The notes below the pieces were generated by a model that was given only the letters and a program-made list of their open reading frames with translations, was not told the origin of the DNA and did no database searches. Both the position numbers and the translations under genes were made by a program. This document shows, one piece after another, positions 1-5,802 of a stretch of 8,201 bases of DNA. This DNA comes from Verrucomicrobiota bacterium (GTDB taxonomy: Bacteria; Verrucomicrobiota; Verrucomicrobiia; Opitutales; Opitutaceae): positions 1-8,201 of the forward strand of contig JAEWIY010000185.1 of the NCBI GenBank assembly GCA_023386835.1, written 5' to 3'. How positions within the stretch are numbered: the first letter of the stretch is position 1; the number at the start of each line of letters is the position of its first letter.

Positions 1-875
1 CCCATGCGCACAGCTGGGTGATGTCGTTCGAAAGCGAGCTGGAGTCGTTCGAGGCCTACGCAGCTGTGATGCCGAACAACTGTGTTTTCCTCGTGGATAC
101 GTACGACTCCCTCGCCGGTGTGCGGCGGGCGGTTGACGTCGGCCGCTCGCTGCGCGAGCGCGGCTATGAGCTGGCCGGCATCCGGCTGGATTCCGGCGAT
201 CTTGCGTACCTCAGCATCCAAGCCCGGCGGATCCTCGACGACGCCGGGTTTCCGAAGGCGGTGATCGTGGCCAGCAACGACCTGGACGAACACATCATCG
301 CCAGCCTCAAACAACAGGGCGCCCGCATCGGCATGTGGGGCGTGGGCACCAAGCTGGTGACGGCCTTCGACCAACCCGCGCTCGGCGGCGTGTACAAACT
401 CTCGGCGCTTCGCGAGCCCGGCGCGCCCTGGCAGTACAAGGTCAAGCTGTCCGAGCAGGCGCTCAAGGTCTCGAACCCCGGGATTCTCCAGATCCGCCGC
501 TACCGGCATCGCGGCGAGTTCGTGGGCGACATGATCTACAACGAGGAAATGCCGCCCCGCTCCGACATCATCGTCGATCCCGGCGACTTGACGCGCCGCA
601 AGGCCATGCCGGCCGGCGCCGAACACGAACCGCTGCTCGTTCCGATCTTTCGCGGCGGTGAATTGGTTTACCCCGAGCCGACACTCGAGGCGATTCGTCA
701 ACGCGCGCGCGAGCAGCTCTCCGGCTTCTACCCCGGCACCCGACGTCTGCTCAACCCGCACGAATATCCGGTCGGGCTCGAGCCCGCGCTCTTTGATTTG
801 AAGACGGAGCTGATTCTGCAGAACCGCGGGCGGCAGTCGGAGCGCGTGTCACAGAAAACAGACTACACGTCATGA
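1..875 (+). CDS. pncB: Nicotinate phosphoribosyltransferase, C-terminal part (5' end outside window)
   Basis: This enzyme joins nicotinate to PRPP, with ATP hydrolysis, to make nicotinate mononucleotide in the cytoplasmic Preiss-Handler NAD salvage pathway. The frame is open to the left edge: the first full codon is at 3-5 and reads HAHSWVMSFE, so the GTG at 18 and ATG at 21 are internal and the true start lies upstream. The AHSW histidine (9-11) matches the position of the catalytic, phosphorylatable histidine of the family. Further family marks are LVDTYDS, RLDSGDL (DSGD at 189-200), the ASNDLDE segment, and the GVGT loop (339-350) followed by LVTAFDQPALGGVYKL. The C-terminal NPHEYPVGL segment is typical of the long form (about 480-540 residues, as in Bacillus and human NAPRT) rather than the 400-residue enterobacterial form. 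About 290 residues are visible. The stop overlaps the pncA start by ATGA, implying an operon. The family call is secure; the N-terminus cannot be judged. Confidence 0.95.
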   Translation, partial: HAHSWVMSFESELESFEAYAAVMPNNCVFLVDTYDSLAGVRRAVDVGRSLRERGYELAGIRLDSGDLAYLSIQARRILDDAGFPKAVIVASNDLDEHIIASLKQQGARIGMWGVGTKLVTAFDQPALGGVYKLSALREPGAPWQYKVKLSEQALKVSNPGILQIRRYRHRGEFVGDMIYNEEMPPRSDIIVDPGDLTRRKAMPAGAEHEPLLVPIFRGGELVYPEPTLEAIRQRAREQLSGFYPGTRRLLNPHEYPVGLEPALFDLKTELILQNRGRQSERVSQKTDYTS

Positions 876-1483
876 ATGCCCTGATCCTGGTCGACCTGCA
901 AAACGACTTCCTGCCCGGAGGCGCGCTGGCCGTGCCACGCGGTGACGACGTCCTGCCGCTGGCCAACCGGTTGCAATCAAGATTTCCCCTCGTGATCGCC
1001 ACGCAGGACTGGCACCCGGCCAATCACGCGAGCTTCGCTAACAACCACCCGGGCCGTCAGCCCGGCGACGTGATTGATCTTCATGGTTTGCCGCAGGTGC
1101 TCTGGCCCGTGCATTGCGTGCAAAACACCTCGGGGGCCGATTTCGCACCGTCGCTCGAGCGCCAACGTATCCAGAGTGTCTTTCAGAAAGGCACCGATCC
1201 CGAGATCGACAGCTACAGCGGCTTCTTCGACAACGGACACCGCAAGTCCACCGGGTTGGGTGACTACCTGCGCGAGGTGGGCGTGCAACACGTCACGCTG
1301 CTCGGCCTGGCCACCGATTATTGCGTAAAGGCGACGGCGCTCGACGCCCGCACGCTCGGATTTGCAACCACCTTGGTGGTCGATGCGTGTCGCGGCGTTG
1401 AGTTGACGCCGGGTGATTGCGAGCGAGCGATCGAGGAAATGCGGCGAGCCGACGTTCGGATCATCACCAGCGATCAGCTGTGA
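872..1483 (+). CDS. pncA: Nicotinamidase (nicotinamide amidohydrolase)
   Basis: This enzyme hydrolyses nicotinamide to nicotinate and ammonia, supplying the substrate of the preceding gene. The 203 residues form a complete isochorismatase-fold protein of normal length (E. coli PncA is about 213). The Asp-Lys-Cys triad is visible: D8 in LVDLQNDF, K106 in FQKGTDPEIDSYSGFFDNG, and C151 in GLATDYCVK. Metal ligands are D46, H48 and H52 in QDWHPANH, with H81 in WPVHCVQN. The whole chain follows E. coli PncA closely. The ATG at 872 overlaps the pncB stop (ATGA, 872-875) and no clear Shine-Dalgarno sequence precedes it, so translational coupling to pncB is likely. The gene ends 42 bases before the end of a convergent minus-strand gene. 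No missing residue or truncation was seen. Pyrazinamidase side activity is usual for the family. Confidence 0.97.
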   Translation: MNALILVDLQNDFLPGGALAVPRGDDVLPLANRLQSRFPLVIATQDWHPANHASFANNHPGRQPGDVIDLHGLPQVLWPVHCVQNTSGADFAPSLERQRIQSVFQKGTDPEIDSYSGFFDNGHRKSTGLGDYLREVGVQHVTLLGLATDYCVKATALDARTLGFATTLVVDACRGVELTPGDCERAIEEMRRADVRIITSDQL

Positions 1484-1525
1484 CGCACCACAGCGGCCGG
1501 GCGCCCGTCTCAGCGGCAGCTCCGC
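1484..1525. other. Short convergent intergenic gap with weak inverted repeats
   Basis: These 42 bases separate the 3' ends of pncA (plus) and the large minus-strand gene. They contain a 10-base palindrome CGGGCGCCCG (1498-1507) and a small potential stem AGCGG/CCGCT (1512-1516 with 1522-1526, loop of 5), which runs into the minus-strand stop codon. Neither is followed by a T-run in either direction, so an intrinsic terminator is not supported. Termination here may be Rho-dependent or rely on convergent transcription, which is inference. Confidence 0.3.
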
Positions 1526-4500
1526 TCAGAAGACCTGTCCGACGATTGGGGTCCGGCTGATGTAGCGCACTTTGGCATCGTAGCCGGTGGAACGGAAAAT
1601 GAACTCAGCGTCACCGACGCGCTGGCTTGGTTTGATTCCGGCTTCGCTGAGCTGACGCTCCAGGTCGAGCATGTCGGGCTGCGCGATCCCGCTGAAGCCG
1701 ATCTTAAACGTCTTCACCTTCACCGAGGGTCGCACCACGACGGAGAGAGGACGTGGCGGCGCGCCGGTCAAAATCCGACGGATGGAGCCCGGTGAAGAGT
1801 CGTTCAGCGCGTCCAAGGCCTGACCGATCAGCGACTGCAGGTTGAGCGGCTTCACCACGGTGAACAGCTCCGCTCCCGGCTTGGGAGCGACCGCGAGTTG
1901 CAGCTGCACGATCTCGGCTTTCGTCTGGAACGTAATCACGAGCGGGAATCCCGGTCCGCTGCGCGCCTCCCCAAGCTGTTCGAAGATTCCCGATACACGG
2001 GCCTCGCGCTCGCCCCCAAACGAAATGCCACTGGTGGAGGTGAAATCGATCTGCAGCCGATAGCGGCGCAACTCCGGCTCGGGCGGCTGCGACGGGCCAG
2101 GCGTGCTGGGCGTGCTGGGCGTCGACGGCGTGGATGGTTTCGGTGCGGGTGAGCTGCCTTTGCGCGGCGTGGCCTTCGGCGTGACGACGGGCTCGGGCGT
2201 GGTCGCGCTCTCGACGACCTTCTCGGCGGCGCTGCTCAGGTCACTGCCCGTCTGCTTGGCCAACGTCTCCTGTTCGAGCGTCCCGCCGGTCGCCCCGCCG
2301 GCACTCGCGGCCTTCTGATCGATCGCCTCCGCCGCGCGCAATTCGCCGCCGCGTTCCGAAACCGTGCCGCGGCCGGCCGGCGTGGCGGTGGCTCCTCCCC
2401 CACCGCCAGCGCTGCCACCACCACCTCCACCTGCTGCGCCCATCATCGAGCCGAGCATGTCCGCCGCGATCTTCATCCGCGCGGTGCGTTGCTCCATCGT
2501 CGTTTTCAGGTTCTGCGCCGCGATCTCGCCGGCCGAGGTAGCGCCCGCCCCGCTGGCTGCGACAGCCGATTGCGCCAGCGCGCCGGTCTGCTCCATGCCG
2601 CTCATGTCGCGGAACAAGTTCGCCGTCTGGATCGCCGAGAGCATCGGCCCCACACCGGCGGCCGCAGGCAAAGCCGTCGGCGCTTGAATCGTGACAACCG
2701 GCGCGCCGAGCTGGCCGGGTTTCAGGTTTTCGTCCTCGGCGCGGCTGCCGGCCGAAATCGGCGCGATCTCCGGCGCCGTGATCGGAATCGGCGAATCCTG
2801 CCAGTTCCAGAACCGTTTGAGGTCGATCTTCTCCGCGGAGTTGAAACGACCCAGTACCGCCTCGGCGAATACACCGCCTGACGGCAGCGGCACGATCTGC
2901 GACTGCGGCACCGGGCGCGCGAGCCCGCGCTGCTCGAGGAACGCCTTGAACTCGGACTGCTCCGCCGCGAAACGGTCATCCTCGAGCCCTCCGCCAAGCG
3001 GTACGTTGACGCGGAAAACCAGGAAGTTCGAAGTCACCGCAACCGGTCGCGGATCCACCACCCGCGCCAACGCCAGCCCGCGGTAGGTGAATCGCGCCAG
3101 CAGGCCACCGATTGCCGCTTCATCGAGTCGTTGGAAGACCGCCCGGCTGTAGTGCAGCCGGTTCGCCTGCAGGTGCTCGACCAGTTCCGGTGCGGGTCCA
3201 ACCTCGCCAAACCGCACGATCTCCTGCAACGCGGCGGTGGTCGTCTTCGACTTGAACTGCACGGGCACGTCGAGCGCGACGACAGAGCCGTTCACCTGGA
3301 CGCTCAGCACCAGCATGGTGGAGAGGTCCCGCTCCTGCGCGTTCTGCAACGCGATCGACTTCACGGCACTAAACGCCACCGGCTTGGCCAACACGTGCGT
3401 CGTTCCGGTGGCGAAATGCGCGGGCAGCTCCGCATCGTCGCGCGACTTGACCTGGAATCGCGTGGCCTGTCCCTCCCGAAGCGCCACGCCAAGCAACAAC
3501 GCGTCGTGCGGCACGAACGCCGAATCGGAGTTGGGGCGCAGCAGAATCCGCCCCGCGAGCGAGGCGAGCCGGTTGATCTGGGACAGATTCCAGCCCTTCA
3601 CCGCCGCGAGCGCGACCGGGGCATTCGCCGGCGCCTGGTCAAAACGAATCCGCTCGAGAATCGGCAGCCCCACCGCACCGCCCACCGGCGGCTCTCCCGG
3701 GGTCTCGGCCGTCGCACCGGCAACCGCCTCCGCCCGGCCCGCGGCCACACTGGCTTCGCGGGCGGCGGCGGCTTCGGCCAGCGTACCCACGGTGCCGCGA
3801 ATCACCCCACCGGTGTTCCCACGTCCGCCCCCGACCGAGCCGGTACCGCCGGCCGGATCGACCGGCGTCAACACGCCGCCGCCCCGAACGAAGATCTCCC
3901 CAAGTCCAACATTGCCCACAATGACGCGCGGCGTTTGTGGCTGGATCTCCACCGCTCCATACTCACTCGTCAGCTGTCGGAACGCCGCAGGCGTCAACGC
4001 CGCCTCGGCCAACGTCGCGCGCAGCCGATCCACCGTCGCACTCTGCTGGAAGTCGATCAGCTTGAGCGGCACAAAGAGACAACGCTCGGCGCGGTGCAGC
4101 TCGGTCGTCACGCGGTAGACCTGCAAGGTCTCGTAGTACTGCACCGTCAGCGCGTGCATGTGGTTGTAGTTCGTGACGACCCGCGTGGTGATCGTCTCGT
4201 GCTCGCTCTGGCTGACTTCGCGCACGGCCGATGCACGCCGTGTCCGCGCCGACGAGGCATGCTGTTGCGTGCGGTCGTTGATCTCCTGCCCCAGGCTCGC
4301 CGCCATGTCGCGAGCGCCGAATGACGAGGACGCGCTCATCGCCTCCGTCTTCGACGACGATCCGCCGTGCGATCCCCCCAGCGCCAGGGGACCCAACTCC
4401 AACCCCAACGCGCCCCCACTCTGGCTGGTGGACGACTTGACGAAGGTGCGTGACGCGCCGGCCTGAAACTCGCTGGCCGTCGACTCAGCCACCTCGCTCA

Positions 4501-5344
4501 ACGCGCGCGTGTGGGTCTGCTCGCTCGCCAGCCGTTCCCGTTCATCGATGCTTTCGGACGCGCGCGCCGAGGACGTCCGCGTCCAGTCGACCACCGCCAC
4601 CCGCGTGCTTTCGCCGGGCGCGAGGGAGAGGCTGTGCAACAACTGGCCGAGCGTGACGCCTTGTGAGAACCACGACTGTTGAAACGTCAGCAGCGCCCCC
4701 GTCCCCAGCCGCTGAAATCCGGTCGGCGCGGCGAGCGCATCCGCCAGATCGATACCGCTTAGCTCCTCCAACGGCAGCGCCGTCTGGTCCGCCTGCGGCG
4801 CGAGGTCGATCACCAGTTTGCGGAAGAAGACGCGCTCGGTGGCGTGGCTGCCGGATCGCGGCTGCAGTTCCGACGGCGCTTCCGGATCCTCCACCGTTGC
4901 CTCGACCGCTCCCAAAGTGCTTTCCAACAGGCTTCGGGCCGCCCGGTACGGCGGCCAGAGAGCCAGATCACGCACCGTCGTCACGTCGAGCGCGGTCCGG
5001 AGGTCGGCGGTTTGCTCGGGCGTCAATCCTGCGAGCACAGACAAATCGCGCCGGGCCCACTCGCCCACCGGCACGCCGGGCGGTGCGTTCACCGAGTCAG
5101 CGGCCGCCGTGTTCATCCGGGCCTCCGCCAGGCTGGGATCCGTCTCCGTGGCCAACAACCGCGCCGCCGTGGCGAAGTACTGCGACGCCGCGAGGTCAAA
5201 CACCGTCGCGATGTGCAACGGCTCGAGGGCGGCCTTGGCTTCCGCCGAAACACCGAGCAGCGCCTCCACCGGCGCCTGCAACGCCTCCTCCCCGGCCAAT
5301 CCGGCGTGGGGCGTCTTCAGGAAATGGGTGATCGGCGCAGTCAT
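1526..5344 (-). CDS. Large multi-domain protein of unknown function, paralogue of the upstream large gene
   Basis: This complete protein has 1272 residues; I do not recognise a named function. In order: two helix-hairpin-helix-like repeats (about 27-65 and 103-141, each ending TV-x-DLA then a helix with AAR-x-LL); a probable beta-rich module (171-256, with SWFSQGVTLGQLL and LAPGESTRVAVVDW); a Ser/Ala/Thr-rich predicted helical hairpin (256-420) with a Gly-rich tip (309-330) and the motif TNYNHMHALTVQYYE (391-405); a Gly-rich linker (about 485-560); a conserved core (580-870) with VFAEAVLGRF and RFWNWQDSPIP; an Ala-rich helical segment (905-970); poly-Gly (972-984); a Ser/Thr/Pro linker with four STP units (1071-1082); and a C-terminal domain (1093-1272). 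C422 is the only cysteine. No signal peptide or membrane helix is apparent. The ATG lies three bases after the 144-residue gene, without a clear Shine-Dalgarno sequence, so coupled translation is likely. It may be a structural scaffold or a delivered surface protein; this is inference. Confidence 0.85.
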   Translation of the reverse strand: MTAPITHFLKTPHAGLAGEEALQAPVEALLGVSAEAKAALEPLHIATVFDLAASQYFATAARLLATETDPSLAEARMNTAAADSVNAPPGVPVGEWARRDLSVLAGLTPEQTADLRTALDVTTVRDLALWPPYRAARSLLESTLGAVEATVEDPEAPSELQPRSGSHATERVFFRKLVIDLAPQADQTALPLEELSGIDLADALAAPTGFQRLGTGALLTFQQSWFSQGVTLGQLLHSLSLAPGESTRVAVVDWTRTSSARASESIDERERLASEQTHTRALSEVAESTASEFQAGASRTFVKSSTSQSGGALGLELGPLALGGSHGGSSSKTEAMSASSSFGARDMAASLGQEINDRTQQHASSARTRRASAVREVSQSEHETITTRVVTNYNHMHALTVQYYETLQVYRVTTELHRAERCLFVPLKLIDFQQSATVDRLRATLAEAALTPAAFRQLTSEYGAVEIQPQTPRVIVGNVGLGEIFVRGGGVLTPVDPAGGTGSVGGGRGNTGGVIRGTVGTLAEAAAAREASVAAGRAEAVAGATAETPGEPPVGGAVGLPILERIRFDQAPANAPVALAAVKGWNLSQINRLASLAGRILLRPNSDSAFVPHDALLLGVALREGQATRFQVKSRDDAELPAHFATGTTHVLAKPVAFSAVKSIALQNAQERDLSTMLVLSVQVNGSVVALDVPVQFKSKTTTAALQEIVRFGEVGPAPELVEHLQANRLHYSRAVFQRLDEAAIGGLLARFTYRGLALARVVDPRPVAVTSNFLVFRVNVPLGGGLEDDRFAAEQSEFKAFLEQRGLARPVPQSQIVPLPSGGVFAEAVLGRFNSAEKIDLKRFWNWQDSPIPITAPEIAPISAGSRAEDENLKPGQLGAPVVTIQAPTALPAAAGVGPMLSAIQTANLFRDMSGMEQTGALAQSAVAASGAGATSAGEIAAQNLKTTMEQRTARMKIAADMLGSMMGAAGGGGGGSAGGGGGATATPAGRGTVSERGGELRAAEAIDQKAASAGGATGGTLEQETLAKQTGSDLSSAAEKVVESATTPEPVVTPKATPRKGSSPAPKPSTPSTPSTPSTPGPSQPPEPELRRYRLQIDFTSTSGISFGGEREARVSGIFEQLGEARSGPGFPLVITFQTKAEIVQLQLAVAPKPGAELFTVVKPLNLQSLIGQALDALNDSSPGSIRRILTGAPPRPLSVVVRPSVKVKTFKIGFSGIAQPDMLDLERQLSEAGIKPSQRVGDAEFIFRSTGYDAKVRYISRTPIVGQVF
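2101..2136. repeat. Four 9-base tandem units encoding the STP linker
   Basis: Two perfect units GCGTGCTGG (2101-2109, 2110-2118) are followed by two degenerate ones (2119-2127, 2128-2136). On the minus strand they encode most of the four Ser-Thr-Pro repeats of the large protein's linker (residues 1071-1082). The 9-base period keeps the frame, so gain or loss of units would only change linker length. Confidence 0.8.
2787..2896 (-). repeat. Conserved-core DNA block, copy in the complete paralogue
   Basis: This 110-base block lines up without gaps with 6959-7068 at a constant offset of 4172 bases. I count about 95 identities by hand (roughly 86%). It encodes the segment with VFAEAVLGRF and RFWNWQDSPIP, in which 22 consecutive residues are the same in both proteins. 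It marks a tandem gene duplication rather than a mobile element, since both copies lie in matching places inside full reading frames. Confidence 0.85.
4135..4176 (-). repeat. Paralogue-shared DNA block encoding the NYNHMHAL motif
   Basis: These 42 bases match 8160-8201 at about 39 positions with no gap (offset 4025). They encode TNYNHMHALTVQYY in the complete protein and TNYNHMHALSVQYY in the upstream one. The other copy is cut by the window edge, so the match probably extends further right outside the window. Confidence 0.85.
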
Positions 5345-5347
5345 GGC

Positions 5348-5782
5348 TCAACTGGACGCCAGCGCGTAAACCGCAAACTCCGGGAACTCCGGCACCTCCT
5401 CCTCGCCATCCGTCAGCTCGGTTTCGTTTCGTTTTACACCGACCTCGAACGTGACCTCCGTCGCGCCGTCCGGCCGCTCCGCAGCGGCGTACGCCTCCAC
5501 GATCGTATCTTGCAGCCCGATACGCAGCCGGAGCAGCACCTCAATGGCCCCCGGCGCCGCGTCCAAGGGCGGCAGCGCCTCCACGCTCGCCGCTTCATCC
5601 GGTCCGAGCGAGAGGTCGAAAGCCGCATCCCGCTGCGTCTCGCCGCCTTCGAGATGCCGCACCAACGCGAACGCCACCACGGTCACCCGGTCGTCAGGTG
5701 CAGTGCGGTTGACCAGCGTCACGCGGCCAATGCCAGTCAGCAACTTCTTCAACTCATCCGAACCGAGCAGCGTCACCGGCAT
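5348..5782 (-). CDS. Small unknown protein with an acidic patch near its C-terminus, between the two paralogues
   Basis: This complete protein has 144 residues and no recognised family. It starts MPVTLLGSDELKKLL, a short helix, followed by alternating hydrophobic strands (RVTLVNRT, VTVVAFALVRHL, AIEVLLRLRIGLQDTIVEAYAAAERP, TEVTFEVGVKR) that suggest a compact beta-sheet domain. Near the end lies an acidic patch, TDGEEEVPEFPEF (residues 124-136). There is no cysteine, signal peptide or membrane segment. A strong Shine-Dalgarno sequence (5791-5796) sits 8 bases before the ATG, the best ribosome site seen in the cassette, so it may be made in larger amounts than its neighbours (inference). It follows the upstream large gene by 20 bases and precedes the downstream one by three, in the same frame as the latter. 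A role as partner, chaperone or subunit of the large proteins is inferred from position only. Confidence 0.8.
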   Translation of the reverse strand: MPVTLLGSDELKKLLTGIGRVTLVNRTAPDDRVTVVAFALVRHLEGGETQRDAAFDLSLGPDEAASVEALPPLDAAPGAIEVLLRLRIGLQDTIVEAYAAAERPDGATEVTFEVGVKRNETELTDGEEEVPEFPEFAVYALASS

Positions 5783-5790
5783 GATCGTGT

Positions 5791-5796
5791 CCTCCT
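5791..5796 (-). promoter_or_regulatory. Strong Shine-Dalgarno site of the 144-residue gene
   Basis: The minus strand reads GAGGAGG followed by 8 bases and the ATG at 5782. AGGAGG is the full consensus core at near-ideal spacing. It lies in the 20-base gap after the TAA of the upstream gene and fixes this start codon. The other complete minus-strand gene has no comparable site. Confidence 0.85.
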
Positions 5797-5802
5797 CGCG
5801 CG

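Noticed and set aside
18..23. GTG/ATG as the start of pncB
   Set aside because: Upstream in-frame codons encode the conserved AHSW motif of the family, and the enzyme needs a further N-terminal part.
1498..1526. Intrinsic terminator between the convergent genes
   Set aside because: Only short stems are present, one with no usable loop, and there is no T-run on either strand.
3131..4324. 397-codon plus-strand open frame
   Set aside because: It is antisense to the well-supported 1272-residue gene, with Arg/His-rich composition typical of the complement of GC-rich coding DNA and no recognisable domain.
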